Shown in pieces: positions 7,797-17,961 of a stretch of DNA of 35,616 bases. The number at the start of each line of letters is the position of its first letter. Position 1 is the first letter of the stretch. Under the pieces are notes generated by a model. The model was not told where the DNA came from. It saw only the letters and a program-made list of their open reading frames with translations, and made no database searches. The translations under genes were made by a program, and so were the position numbers. This DNA comes from an uncultured Prochlorococcus sp. (GTDB lineage Bacteria > Cyanobacteriota > Cyanobacteriia > PCC-6307 > Cyanobiaceae). The DNA lies in contig CACGDL010000011.1 of the NCBI GenBank assembly GCA_902571795.1, positions 1 through 35,616 of the forward strand, read 5' to 3'.

Positions 7797-10241
7797 TTAA
7801 TTCCTCAGTTTAGTATTAAAACATTTTTCAACATTAGAAATGATATTTGAATGTATTGATGCAATGTCCGAGTCAAGTAATGTTTTATCTTTATCTCTAT
7901 AAGATAATCTAAATGTATAACTTATATGATCAGCTCCTAATTTACTATCTTCAAAAACATCAAGTAAATTTACATCCTCTAAGAGATTTTTTCCTGTTTT
8001 TCTTATCTGTGATATTATTTCGCTAATTAAATATTTCTTACTAAAAACAAAATTTATATCCCTATCCATTTTCGGAACAATTGGGTATTGCTTATAAATT
8101 GGAATCCATTTATTTTTTCTTGTACTAGCTCCCAAGAGGTTAGAAATATTTAAGTTAAATAAATAAACTTTTTTTAATGACTTCTTTTCTAGTAAGAGTT
8201 TGGGATGTATTTCACCAAAATAACCCGCATCTTTGCCTTCAATAAATAATTTCGCTGTTCTTCCTGGATGAAGAAAATCAATTGAATCAGTAGGTTTATC
8301 CTCAATTTTTATGTTCAAAGATGATAAAGCCTCCTTTAACTTTCCTCTGGCCTGGTAATAATTAAGATCTTTATCCTTACCAGAATTTATCCATTTTCCA
8401 AATTTTTTATTTCCATAAATCGCTCCATTAAGAACTTCTTCTTGAATGAACTCAGTTTCTTTTTGAAAAATATTTCCAATTTCAAATATATAACAACTTG
8501 CTTGTCCAGCTTTTATATTACGGTTCACTATCTCCAAATGTTCTTTCCAAATATTATCTCTAAGACAGCTTGTTTCTAATAACAAAGGATTAGAAATCTT
8601 TATAAGTTTTTCATTATCTTCAGGAACAAGAGAGTAGCTTAGTACCTCGTTAAAACCACTTACTATAAAACCATTTTTTACTTTTCTCAATGCCAACTGT
8701 TCTGATGACAATTTTCCTGGATTAATTGGATTAGGAAGATTTAAGTCAAATCTGTCATACCCTATTAATCTCGCTATTTCTTCAATTAAATCTATTTCTC
8801 TTATTAAATCATTTGATCTATTAGGAATTACTGCTACATCCCAGCCATATTCTTTATTCTTTAAAGTACAACCTATGAGTGTTAATTTATCAACTATTTC
8901 ATTATCAGATAAATTTCTTTTTTCAAATTGGTCGTTAATTATTAATGGACCAAGAATTTTATGTATTCGATTTCTCCGTAGTTTAATAAATATATCCTCA
9001 TTACTTATTAAATTGGAAGTATTAATGATTGGTGAATTAATAGAAAAATAATCTTCTAAAAGATTTATTGCCCTTGTTACTGCACTTATTGTATTTTTTG
9101 ATGAAATCCCTTTTTCATACCTGCTGCTAGATTCTGTTCTTATGCCAACCGCCTTTGAAGATTTTCTTATAGTAACTGGATTAAAAACAGCACCTTCAAG
9201 GTAAATAGATGAGGTAGTATTAGTTACAGAAGTCTCTAAACCGCCTATCACCCCAGCAATAGCTACCGGTTTATCACAACAAGTAATAACTGTGATATTG
9301 TCATTTAAGTCATATTCTTTACCATCCAAGCAAATAAGGCTTTCGTTTTCCTTGCCTTTTCTAACAGAGAAATCTTCAGGAGAAACTTCCTTACCAATTA
9401 AGTTTGATAGTTTATCTTTATCAAACGCATGCAAAGGTTGACCTTGTTCTAAAAGAATATAATTTGTCAAATCAACTAGAAGATTTATAGATTTTATTCC
9501 TGATTTTTCTATACGGTCTATAAGCCAATTTGGCGATAATTTCTCTCCATTTACTCCATCAATGCAGGTTATTGTATAAATGCAATTAGATTCTATAGCG
9601 TCTGGACAAAGTTTAATTCCCTTAAGTAAATGAATATTGTATTTATGGTTTAATTCTGGAAAATATAGGTTGGATTCTAAAAGGGCAGAAATTTCACGGG
9701 CTATTCCTATAACAGACATTCCATCAGGTCTATTAGCTGTAATGGCTAAATCATATATAAAATCATTTAATTTAAGCAAGTCAGACCCTGGAGTGCCCAA
9801 TTCATGTTGTAAGGCTAAATCTTCATCAATGATCTCTATCCCTTCGCTAGAGTCCTCTAAACCCAGTTCCTGCAGTGAACATATCATTCCCTCACTCATG
9901 ACACCTCTAATTTCACTTCTTTTAATAGTTAAACCAACTGCATTTAATTTCGCGCCGACAGTAGCAACATAAACATAAATATTTGGTTTAATATTGCGTG
10001 CACCACAGATAATTTGTAAATTTTTTGAATTACCAATATCGACTTGGCATATTGAAAGTTTGTCAGATCCTTCGTGTTTTAAAACAGATAATACCTTACC
10101 TAAAACAACACCATTTACATTTTCTGAACAATCATCTAATGATTCAACCTCAAATCCACCAATAGACAATTTCTCAGAGAGATCTTCAGGAGTAGAAGTA
10201 ATTTCTACTAAATTTTTCAACCAATTTTGAGAAACTTTCAT
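7797..10241 (-). CDS. pheT: Phenylalanyl-tRNA synthetase beta subunit
   Basis: 814 aa; MKVSQNWLKNLVEI..., VVLGKVLSVLKHEGSDKLSICQVD, ICGARNI, SRYEKGI, FLHPGRTAKL and C-terminal FDX-ACB-like region. Confidence 0.97.
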   Translation of the reverse strand: MKVSQNWLKNLVEITSTPEDLSEKLSIGGFEVESLDDCSENVNGVVLGKVLSVLKHEGSDKLSICQVDIGNSKNLQIICGARNIKPNIYVYVATVGAKLNAVGLTIKRSEIRGVMSEGMICSLQELGLEDSSEGIEIIDEDLALQHELGTPGSDLLKLNDFIYDLAITANRPDGMSVIGIAREISALLESNLYFPELNHKYNIHLLKGIKLCPDAIESNCIYTITCIDGVNGEKLSPNWLIDRIEKSGIKSINLLVDLTNYILLEQGQPLHAFDKDKLSNLIGKEVSPEDFSVRKGKENESLICLDGKEYDLNDNITVITCCDKPVAIAGVIGGLETSVTNTTSSIYLEGAVFNPVTIRKSSKAVGIRTESSSRYEKGISSKNTISAVTRAINLLEDYFSINSPIINTSNLISNEDIFIKLRRNRIHKILGPLIINDQFEKRNLSDNEIVDKLTLIGCTLKNKEYGWDVAVIPNRSNDLIREIDLIEEIARLIGYDRFDLNLPNPINPGKLSSEQLALRKVKNGFIVSGFNEVLSYSLVPEDNEKLIKISNPLLLETSCLRDNIWKEHLEIVNRNIKAGQASCYIFEIGNIFQKETEFIQEEVLNGAIYGNKKFGKWINSGKDKDLNYYQARGKLKEALSSLNIKIEDKPTDSIDFLHPGRTAKLFIEGKDAGYFGEIHPKLLLEKKSLKKVYLFNLNISNLLGASTRKNKWIPIYKQYPIVPKMDRDINFVFSKKYLISEIISQIRKTGKNLLEDVNLLDVFEDSKLGADHISYTFRLSYRDKDKTLLDSDIASIHSNIISNVEKCFNTKLRN

Positions 10242-10342
10242 ATATATTTTTTAATCAATGATAATAAAAGAAATGAGTATATCTTCAAAAAAGTTTGTTG
10301 AAGATGTACAATAGGAAATTATACAATAAAGTATTAATTAAA

Positions 10343-10537
10343 ATGGCCAAAAAAGGGACAAGAGTTGTAGTGACCCTGGAATGTACTGAAGCTAGGACAA
10401 GCACAGATCCTAAGAGATCAAATGGTGTCTCAAGATATACTACTGAAAAGAATCGTAGAAATACAACTGAAAGATTAGAACTAAAGAAGTTTAATCCTCA
10501 TTTAAACAGAATGACAATTCACAAAGAAATTAAGTAA
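10343..10537 (+). CDS. rpmG: 50S ribosomal protein L33
   Basis: [18 protein letters not shown]...[25 protein letters not shown] at 10343 is more likely than the track start at 10295. Confidence 0.95.
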   Translation: MAKKGTRVVVTLECTEARTSTDPKRSNGVSRYTTEKNRRNTTERLELKKFNPHLNRMTIHKEIK

Positions 10538-10554
10538 TCAAATCAAATTAAATC

Positions 10555-10776
10555 ATGCCTAATTCAATTTTTAAAAAACAATTATCACCTATCAAACCTG
10601 GAGATCCTATTGATTATAAAGATGTAGAACTACTAAAAAAATTTATAACTGAGAGGGGAAAAATTCTACCAAGAAGGATGACAGGTTTAACCTCTAAGCA
10701 ACAAAGAGATCTTACATTAGCTGTAAAGAGAGCCAGAATTGTAGCTCTTTTACCTTTCGTAAATCCTGAAGGATAA
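10555..10776 (+). CDS. rpsR: 30S ribosomal protein S18
   Basis: 73 aa; [50 protein letters not shown]. Confidence 0.96.
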   Translation: MPNSIFKKQLSPIKPGDPIDYKDVELLKKFITERGKILPRRMTGLTSKQQRDLTLAVKRARIVALLPFVNPEG

Positions 10777-10821
10777 TTACATATTGAATATAGTTGGCAC
10801 TATACTTAATATCACAAATAT

Positions 10822-12006
10822 TTGAAAGATTTAACTAATTTAAAAACATATATTATTGACTCTGATGATCCACATGAGGTTGATGACGCTATTTCATTAG
10901 AAATAAAAGAAGGAAATAAAAAAAAATTATGGATACATATTAGTAATCCATGTAAACTCTTTTTGCATGACTCTAATGTTGACTTAAATGCAAGAAAGAG
11001 AAATAGCAGTTTATATTTAATTGATCAATATGTCCCAATGCTACCTAAAGATATTCTTGAAAAGGCAAATCTTGCTCAAAATAAAGTTTCAGAAACTATT
11101 AGTGCAGCAATAGAATTCAATGAGGATGGATCAATAAATAAATATGAAATAACTGAAGCAATAATAAAACCAAAATATCAATTAACATATCAAGATGCAA
11201 ATGAAATATTAGAATTAGAACCTAAAGAAGAAATAGAATTAATTGAGATTAAAAATTTATTAGAAAAAAGTATTACATTTAGAAAGAAACAAGGAGCAAT
11301 TACTTTTGAAAGTCCTAATAGTAAAATTAAATTATATGAGGATAAGATTATACTAACTACAATAGAAAAAACAATATCACAAATTATAGTTGCAGAATCA
11401 ATGATATTAATGGGTTATGTAACAAGTTTATTTATAAATAAATATAATTTAGCGGCTGCATTTAGGATCCAAAAATTAAACTGTAATCCATCAGAAATAC
11501 TTAATAGATACAGTAATAGTGATATTAAATATATAATATTAAAACAATATATGGGAAGAAGTTACATAACTACTAAACCAGGAATCCATGAATCATTAGG
11601 TCTTAAATTGTATGTACAATGTACTTCACCATTAAGAAGATATCTTGATTTAATAATACAAAGGCAAGTCTATAATAAAATTAATAATTATAAACTTCTA
11701 ACTAAAGATTCAGTCTCTAAGATTATTGATTATTCAAAGAATAGACAATCAGAGAATAATAATATATTTAAAAATGATAAATTTAAGTACTTAACATTAT
11801 TTTTTAATAATGAAAAAAAACCTTTTTATAAAATAATATTCGTTAAGTGGATTAATCATAAAAAAAATATAGCTTTGGTTTATTTCCCAGATTATTCACT
11901 AGAAATACTTATTACTCTTTTTGTATCAATAGAAATATATAGTAATAAAATATATAAAGTTAAATATATTATAAATGATAGTAATCTTTTATCATTTATT
12001 TATTAA
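10822..12006 (+). CDS. RNase II-family (RNB) exoribonuclease, minimal form
   Basis: 394 aa; catalytic motif IDSDDPHEVDDAISLEI, YVPMLPKDI and SPLRRYLDLIIQRQ match the RNB fold; no obvious N-terminal cold-shock domains. Confidence 0.85.
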   Translation: MKDLTNLKTYIIDSDDPHEVDDAISLEIKEGNKKKLWIHISNPCKLFLHDSNVDLNARKRNSSLYLIDQYVPMLPKDILEKANLAQNKVSETISAAIEFNEDGSINKYEITEAIIKPKYQLTYQDANEILELEPKEEIELIEIKNLLEKSITFRKKQGAITFESPNSKIKLYEDKIILTTIEKTISQIIVAESMILMGYVTSLFINKYNLAAAFRIQKLNCNPSEILNRYSNSDIKYIILKQYMGRSYITTKPGIHESLGLKLYVQCTSPLRRYLDLIIQRQVYNKINNYKLLTKDSVSKIIDYSKNRQSENNNIFKNDKFKYLTLFFNNEKKPFYKIIFVKWINHKKNIALVYFPDYSLEILITLFVSIEIYSNKIYKVKYIINDSNLLSFIY

Positions 12007-12075
12007 TAATATAATAAATATAATAGGTAGTTATTAGTTTAAAAAAATATCTGTTAGTATTAATAAAAAAGCTTT

Positions 12076-13620
12076 ATGAGTTTTGTCATTACTACACCTT
12101 TATACTATGTTAATGATAAACCTCATTTAGGAAGTGTATATACAACAATAATTTGTGACTCAATAGCTAGGTATAAAAGGCTTGCAGGTGAAGATGTTAT
12201 TTTCATCACTGGTGTTGATGAACATGGTTTAAAAATACAAAGAACAGCTAATGAAAAGGGTATTGAACCAAAATCACATTGTGATGAAATCTCAGAAGTC
12301 TTTAATAATAATTGGAAAAATTGGAATATATCCTTTGATAAATTTATAAGAACAAGCTCTAAAAATCATGAATTTGTTGTTAATGAATTTTATGAAAGAG
12401 TAAAAGCTTCAGATGATATCTATATGGGAGTTCAAAAAGGTTGGTATTGTGTCGGTTGTGAAGAATTTAAAGATAATCCAGAAAACTCATCAACATACAA
12501 GTGTCCCATACATCAAAAAAATCTAGAATGGAAAAATGAAGAGAATCTCTTTTTTAGGCTTTCAAAATATCAAAAAGAAATTGAAAAAATAATCAATGAA
12601 CCTTCTTTTATAGAGCCAATAGAAAGAAAGAATGAAATTATAAATTTTGTATCCAGAGGTTTAAAGGATTTTTCAATTTCAAGAACAAATGTCTCATGGG
12701 GAATTCCTGTCCCTGGTTACGATAAACATACCTTTTATGTATGGTTTGATGCTTTACTTGGATATGTAAGCGCTATTAGCTCTGATGCTACAGAACATTC
12801 ATTGGAAAAATCAATTATTGGAGGATGGCCAGCTGATGTTCATTTTATTGGTAAAGATATTCTAAGATTCCATGCTGTATATTGGCCCGCAATGCTCATT
12901 TCTGCCAATATGAAAGTTCCTAAAAAGGTTTTTGGGCATGGGTTTCTTACCAGAGAGGGGCAAAAAATGGGTAAAAGCTTGGGAAATGTACTCGACCCTG
13001 ATTTATTGCTTACAAAATATGGAAATGATCCTGTAAGGTGGTACCTCATTAAAGACATATCATTAGGAAATGATGGAGATTTTCAAGATAAAAGATTTGT
13101 TGACATTATCAATAATGACTTAGCTAATACAATTGGTAATTTATTAAATAGAACATCATCTATGTCTAGAAAATGGTTTGATAATAAAGTGCCAAATAAT
13201 GAAAAAATTTTAAGTGAAAATAAATTAGAGAATTCTGCCAAAATTGCAGTCGAAAACTATATTTATAACTTTGATAATTACAAATTAGATCTAGCAGCTA
13301 ATGAAGTCCTTAACTTAGCAATCAATACAAATTTGTATTTGAATGATAATCAGCCATGGCTGTTAATAAAAGATAAAGATAATCTACCTCTAGTTAAACA
13401 AATTATTTATAACGTTTTAGAAAGTACCCGAATAATAGGATTGTTATTAATACCTTTATTGCCAGAATTATCTACAAAAATTAATGAGCAACTTGGCTCT
13501 ATATACAGAGAAGAAATTCCTTGGAAACAACAATTAAGATGGGGATTATTAATAAGTAACTCAAGTCTTCCTAAACCCACTCCAATCATAAATAAACTTG
13601 AATATGAGCAACATTTATAG
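12076..13620 (+). CDS. metG: Methionyl-tRNA synthetase
   Basis: 514 aa; TTPLYYVNDKPHLGSVYTT, ITGVDEHGLKIQ, KMGKSLGNVLDP (KMSKS-type). Confidence 0.97.
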   Translation: MSFVITTPLYYVNDKPHLGSVYTTIICDSIARYKRLAGEDVIFITGVDEHGLKIQRTANEKGIEPKSHCDEISEVFNNNWKNWNISFDKFIRTSSKNHEFVVNEFYERVKASDDIYMGVQKGWYCVGCEEFKDNPENSSTYKCPIHQKNLEWKNEENLFFRLSKYQKEIEKIINEPSFIEPIERKNEIINFVSRGLKDFSISRTNVSWGIPVPGYDKHTFYVWFDALLGYVSAISSDATEHSLEKSIIGGWPADVHFIGKDILRFHAVYWPAMLISANMKVPKKVFGHGFLTREGQKMGKSLGNVLDPDLLLTKYGNDPVRWYLIKDISLGNDGDFQDKRFVDIINNDLANTIGNLLNRTSSMSRKWFDNKVPNNEKILSENKLENSAKIAVENYIYNFDNYKLDLAANEVLNLAINTNLYLNDNQPWLLIKDKDNLPLVKQIIYNVLESTRIIGLLLIPLLPELSTKINEQLGSIYREEIPWKQQLRWGLLISNSSLPKPTPIINKLEYEQHL

Positions 13621-14227
13621 ATTAATAATTTTCCTTCCATTATTTATGCTTAGTTGCGCCCCAAATTTAATTGATGAAAATAAAGTAATACAAAAAATAG
13701 AAAGTTTAGATATGACTATTTTCTCTAAAAGTGGAGAACAAATATATTCAATTACCAGTCCAAATTCAAGTTATGACAATATTGAATTAAAATTTGAATT
13801 ACAAAACCCTATCATTAATATTCTCAACGGGGAAGAAACTAAATATATTATTAGTTCAGAAGAATCTACATTATCAGACAACAATAAACTCCTGAAATTG
13901 AAAGGTAATGTTAAATTAAAAACTATTAAAAAAGATGGGGATTTTTTATATGCTGATAATTTTATTTGGAATATAGAAAATACTAACTATCTATTAGAAG
14001 GTAATATAAGATTCGAAAATCAAAATATCATCTTAAATTCAGGAAAAGCCATATTGGGTTCAGATAACATAATTGAATTTTTCAATCCAGTAAAATACAT
14101 AATAAAAGATGAAAATAACGAAAATAAATATGAAATAAATTCAGAAAATGCTTACTATAATTTAACTACTGAATCAGTAAGTTTTAAAGCAAAAGATAAA
14201 AGAGTAAAATCAATAATTTATTTTTAA
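13604..14227 (+). CDS. lptC: LptC-like lipoprotein (LPS export periplasmic component)
   Basis: Lipobox-like LFMLSCAPN and repetitive beta-rich LptC/OstA-like body; overlaps the 3' end of metG (start 13604 or 13598). Confidence 0.7.
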   Translation: MSNIYRLIIFLPLFMLSCAPNLIDENKVIQKIESLDMTIFSKSGEQIYSITSPNSSYDNIELKFELQNPIINILNGEETKYIISSEESTLSDNNKLLKLKGNVKLKTIKKDGDFLYADNFIWNIENTNYLLEGNIRFENQNIILNSGKAILGSDNIIEFFNPVKYIIKDENNENKYEINSENAYYNLTTESVSFKAKDKRVKSIIYF

Positions 14228-14850
14228 ATTTTATTTTTTGAAAAAATATTATTTATTTTTTTAGACCAGTTATTAATCCATTTTTCATCAGACTTTGTAA
14301 AACACTTAGCGCTCCAGCCTCCAATCAATATAAAAGCCTTATTATTTATAGGTACAACTAAGATAGATGGTATTTCTGCGCAAAAATTAAAAAATTCATC
14401 TCTCCCAGGATAAAATTTAGTGTTTGCTAATGATATTAATTTCATATCTTTTATAGATCTCAGACAAGTTTCCCCAGGTGTAAAAACATTACTTGAAGTG
14501 ATTCCCCTCCTCAATATATTAACGCCATCATTGTGGATTAATATTGCTGCTGCTGCTGTAGAAGTTAATATTGCTTCAGAACCCCATGCAAGTTCATCAA
14601 TAACTTCATCCGGCATGTTTCTATCGAAGAGAAACTTATTTTCTCCTTTTAAATCAGCTTTCTCACCAGCTAATGGTTCGAATTGTTTAAATAAAAAACC
14701 TATCAAAATAATAATTAATGAAGCTATTGCGGCTAAAACTTGTGCTCTTTCAAGCTCAGGAGTAATTGTTTCTATTGAAATGAAATTTGCTATCTGAAAA
14801 ATAAAGAGTATTGCACCGATTAATATTAATGATTTCCCATTGAATCCCAT
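14224..14850 (-). CDS. Cofactor assembly of complex C subunit B (CCB2/CCB4-like)
   Basis: 208 aa; two N-terminal TM segments then FDRNMPDEVIDELAWGSEAILTSTAAAAILI...RGI, resembling the cyanobacterial CCB family. Confidence 0.7.
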   Translation of the reverse strand: MGFNGKSLILIGAILFIFQIANFISIETITPELERAQVLAAIASLIIILIGFLFKQFEPLAGEKADLKGENKFLFDRNMPDEVIDELAWGSEAILTSTAAAAILIHNDGVNILRRGITSSNVFTPGETCLRSIKDMKLISLANTKFYPGRDEFFNFCAEIPSILVVPINNKAFILIGGWSAKCFTKSDEKWINNWSKKINNIFSKNKI

Positions 14851-14961
14851 ATTTTAAATATGTTATTTCTAATTAAATTATGCAAATATTATATTGTTTA
14901 GTACATTTAAAATTACTCAAACATATGGTTTTTAATATATAATTAACCAAAACCTTTCAAA

Positions 14962-15273
14962 ATGAACCTAAAAATCAATAAATATTTACTTTCTCTTATC
15001 TTTTCTGGCTTAATTTTTATTCTTATCCCCTCTACTACATACGCGAATGAAATTATTAGCATAAATAAATATTTTGGTATTACTCAAGAGAAGACTGTTA
15101 TAAATTACGAAAAAAGTCAGCCTTCATCTATTGACAACCCTGTAGTGGATCCAAATTTTAACACTATGAGATCAAAAGATACTGAGAGTTCAACTGCTAC
15201 TTATATAGTTATAGGATTGTTAATTGCTGCTACAATTATTCCATTAGCAACATGGTGGTATTTCTCTAAATAA
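14962..15273 (+). CDS. Small membrane protein with signal peptide and C-terminal TM
   Basis: 103 aa; LLSLIFSGLIFILIPSTTYANE signal-like start, TYIVIGLLIAATIIPLATWWYF C-terminal TM. Confidence 0.65.
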   Translation: MNLKINKYLLSLIFSGLIFILIPSTTYANEIISINKYFGITQEKTVINYEKSQPSSIDNPVVDPNFNTMRSKDTESSTATYIVIGLLIAATIIPLATWWYFSK

Positions 15274-15283
15274 TAGAGAATTT

Positions 15284-15844
15284 ATGAATGCCAAGAATTT
15301 AAGTATTAGTGAATATTCATCCTATATAGTTTTTATTACAGGTGGGACAAAGAGTGGTAAAAGTGAATTCGCGGAGTATCTTGCAAAGGAGGTAAAAAAA
15401 TTATCATATGTTGCCTTATCTGAAAACAATTTGGATGATAAAGAATGGCAAGATAAAATTAATCTACATAGAAAAAGAAGGCCAAGAGATTGGAAATTAA
15501 TAGAAACTACAGATCTATTAAATACATTAAGGAAAGAAGAAGGTCCATTATTAATAGATTCGATTGGGGGATTCGTTATGAAGAGTATTGGCAAGGAACA
15601 AAATGAATGGTCAACAAAAATGAAATCACTTATAAATCTATTAATTAAAAGAAAAAGCATAACAATTATTGTTGGAGAACAAGTAGGTTGGAGTTTGGTC
15701 TCTGAATATAAAATTGGTAATACTTATATTGAAAGAATCGGTGAACTTCAAAAGAGAATAACCAAAATATCAAAAGATAATTGGCTGGCAATAAACGGCA
15801 GAGCAATCAAAATAGATGAAATAAGTATTGAAATACCTACTTAA
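15284..15844 (+). CDS. cobU: Adenosylcobinamide kinase / cobinamide-phosphate guanylyltransferase
   Basis: 186 aa; P-loop FITGGTKSGKSEFAE, HRKRRPRDWKLIET, LIDSIGGFV. Confidence 0.88.
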   Translation: MNAKNLSISEYSSYIVFITGGTKSGKSEFAEYLAKEVKKLSYVALSENNLDDKEWQDKINLHRKRRPRDWKLIETTDLLNTLRKEEGPLLIDSIGGFVMKSIGKEQNEWSTKMKSLINLLIKRKSITIIVGEQVGWSLVSEYKIGNTYIERIGELQKRITKISKDNWLAINGRAIKIDEISIEIPT

Positions 15845-15846
15845 AA

Positions 15847-16329
15847 TTGGAAGTCGCTCTTTTTGAACCTAGAATCCCGCAAAATACTGGTAATATTGCC
15901 AGATCATGTGCTGCGTTCAATACACCTTTAAATCTTATAGAGCCCTTGGGCTTTAAGCTAGAAGATAAATATTTAAAAAGAGCAGGATTAGACTATTGGC
16001 CTCTTGTTACTGTATATCAGTATGAGAATTTTGAAAAATTTCTAGCGTCAAAATCAACAAAAAGAATAATTTCTTTTAGTAAAAAAAATGGATTATATTT
16101 GAAGGATTTTAAATTTAAGCAAGATGATATTTTGCTATTTGGGAGAGAAGATTCAGGATTACCCCATTCCATTATTGATAAAAGTGATTTTTTAATATCA
16201 ATATTTATGCCGAATATACAGACTGGAAACAATGATCAAAAAGGTGTTAGAAGTCTAAACCTTTCCGTAGCATGCGGAATTGCTATATATGAGGCCCACA
16301 AACAAATAAATTTTCAAAATGGTAATTAA
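15847..16329 (+). CDS. trmL: tRNA (cytidine/uridine-2'-O-)-methyltransferase, SPOUT family
   Basis: 160 aa; EVALFEPRIPQNTGNIARSCAAF, LFGREDSGLP, RSLNLSVACGIAIYEA. Confidence 0.92.
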   Translation: MEVALFEPRIPQNTGNIARSCAAFNTPLNLIEPLGFKLEDKYLKRAGLDYWPLVTVYQYENFEKFLASKSTKRIISFSKKNGLYLKDFKFKQDDILLFGREDSGLPHSIIDKSDFLISIFMPNIQTGNNDQKGVRSLNLSVACGIAIYEAHKQINFQNGN

Positions 16330-16358
16330 GTACAACCAATGCCTTACAATATTCCCAT

Positions 16359-16432
<74 letters not shown>

Positions 16433-16499
16433 TTTTCAATAATTTTCAATTGAAGAACATAGTTGGAATTTTAATATAATTAAACTATTTAAGACAATA

Positions 16500-16787
16500 A
16501 TGTTTAATTCACTCAGCACAGTCTTAGATCCAAAAAAATCTAAAGCAAAATATCCAGAAGCAAGAGTTATAGTTCTTGATGACAATTTTAATACTTTTCA
16601 GCATGTCGCAAATTGTCTTCTAACAATAATCCCAAGCATTAGTGAACGAAGGGCATGGGATCTAACCATCAAAGTTGACAAGACAGGATCTGCAGAGGTA
16701 TGGAGAGGTAATCTTGAACAGGCAGAACTATATCATGAGCAACTATTCAGCAAAGGATTAACAATGGCTCCAATTGAGAAAATATAA
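16500..16787 (+). CDS. clpS: ATP-dependent Clp protease adaptor ClpS
   Basis: 95 aa; ARVIVLDDNFNTFQHVANCLLTIIPSISERRAWDLTIKVDKTGSAEVWRG. Confidence 0.94.
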   Translation: MFNSLSTVLDPKKSKAKYPEARVIVLDDNFNTFQHVANCLLTIIPSISERRAWDLTIKVDKTGSAEVWRGNLEQAELYHEQLFSKGLTMAPIEKI

Positions 16788-16798
16788 AATAAGTAAGA

Positions 16799-17050
16799 TT
16801 GACAGAAAATTTTTGGCTTATAAATTCGAATCGTTCAAGGGTTAAAAGGTTTTCAAAGAATAATCAAAATAAAGATAAATTTTTTGAATATATGTTTATT
16901 GACTCTGGAAGAATTCTTGGTGTTTTAGGAAAAGAACCACCTCTTATGACAACCAGAGAAGAACTTAAAGTTGATAAAGCTAGAGATGAATGGAGAAAGT
17001 TAATTACTCAAGGTTGGAGGAGAACTAAACCAGTTTGGGAAGACTATTAG
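16799..17050 (+). CDS. DUF1651-family protein
   Basis: 83 aa (TTG start); WLINSNRSRVKRF...LTTREELKVDKARDEWRKLITQGWRRTKPVW is DUF1651-like. Confidence 0.8.
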   Translation: MTENFWLINSNRSRVKRFSKNNQNKDKFFEYMFIDSGRILGVLGKEPPLMTTREELKVDKARDEWRKLITQGWRRTKPVWEDY

Positions 17051-17119
17051 TATCCAATATTATTACTAGGATTAGTTATATAAATTATGAGATTTAAGAC
17101 GTAGTTAGCGGGCAAATTT

Positions 17120-17146
17120 AATGGCTTCAAAAGTAACAAAGCCATT
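17120..17146. other. Intergenic hairpin
   Basis: AATGGCTT (17120-17127) perfectly complements AAGCCATT (17139-17146) in a roughly 350-nt non-coding stretch. Confidence 0.45.
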
Positions 17147-17398
17147 CCTTGAGTCACATTAAATTCTTTATTTTTCATAAAAAAATAAACGTCTCATTTT
17201 AATTATAAAAAGAATGTCTAATAAAAAATACTAAAGAAAAGATATATAAGCATTTATTGATTTAGGATTTTCAAGATATCTAATATATAAAACTTATTTT
17301 AAAAAATTATAGATCTAGGGTTACTTGTTATTTTATTTTAAACAAAAAATTCCACGTTATAATTTAAAAATCTACTATTAACCACTTATAAATACCCA

Positions 17399-17548
17399 AT
17401 GAAGTATTTCATCTCAAGCAAAAGAACAAGAGCTTTATTTGGTATCGGAATAGTTGCTATAAGTATTGGATTAATATCAAAAAAAATAATTAACTTTCCA
17501 GCTGGAGGATGTATGAAAGGTACTCAAGATATAACCTTTAATATCTAG
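17399..17548 (+). CDS. Small single-TM protein (49 aa)
   Basis: MKYFISSKRTRALFGIGIVAISIGLISKKIINFPAGGCMKGTQDITFNI*; hydrophobic segment; not in the supplied track. Confidence 0.55.
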   Translation: MKYFISSKRTRALFGIGIVAISIGLISKKIINFPAGGCMKGTQDITFNI

Positions 17549-17571
17549 TAATTAATCATCTTACATTTTCC

Positions 17572-17961
17572 TTAATTCTTAAATCCAGTCAACTTTGATA
17601 ACTCTTTTAGTGAAAGTACACCTAAAATTAGTTTTCCATTTATTTCCCATGTGGGAAACCCTTTGATTTTTTTTTCAATGCATAATTGAGTTTGACTGTT
17701 TATGCCATCTCTTGCACATTCAACTACATTAAGTTCTCTATAAGCTTGCTTACCAAATAATTCACTTTGATTTAGGCAATTAGGACACCAATATGCTGAA
17801 TATTTAACTACACCATTATCTTTAAGGTATTTTGCCAACTCGATTGATTCCTTAGTGCTTTCTGAGGTGACTATGAGTTCTCTCTGATTATTTAAGTGGG
17901 AGCCATGAACAACACTTGGTAAAGTAAGAAAAACTAATAGTGAGATTAATAAGCGGTTCAT
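17572..17961 (-). CDS. Secreted thioredoxin-fold protein resembling the C-terminal domain of cyanobacterial VKOR fusions
   Basis: 129 aa; signal-like N-terminus, VKYSAYWCPNCLNQSELFGKQA, VECARDGINSQTQLC, KGFPTWEINGKLILG; no VKOR TM domain. Confidence 0.8.
   Translation of the reverse strand: MNRLLISLLVFLTLPSVVHGSHLNNQRELIVTSESTKESIELAKYLKDNGVVKYSAYWCPNCLNQSELFGKQAYRELNVVECARDGINSQTQLCIEKKIKGFPTWEINGKLILGVLSLKELSKLTGFKN

Noticed and set aside
9637-10230. Plus-strand ORFs 9637-9972 and 9994-10230 inside pheT
   Set aside because: Antisense to a strongly supported CDS; Ser/Pro-rich shadow translations.
12840-13640. Minus-strand ORFs 12840-13058 and 13407-13640 inside metG
   Set aside because: Antisense shadows of metG.
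14420-16232. ORFs 14420-14797 (+), 15322-15660 (-), 16017-16232 (-)
   Set aside because: Antisense to the CCB-like gene, cobU and trmL respectively, with no independent support.
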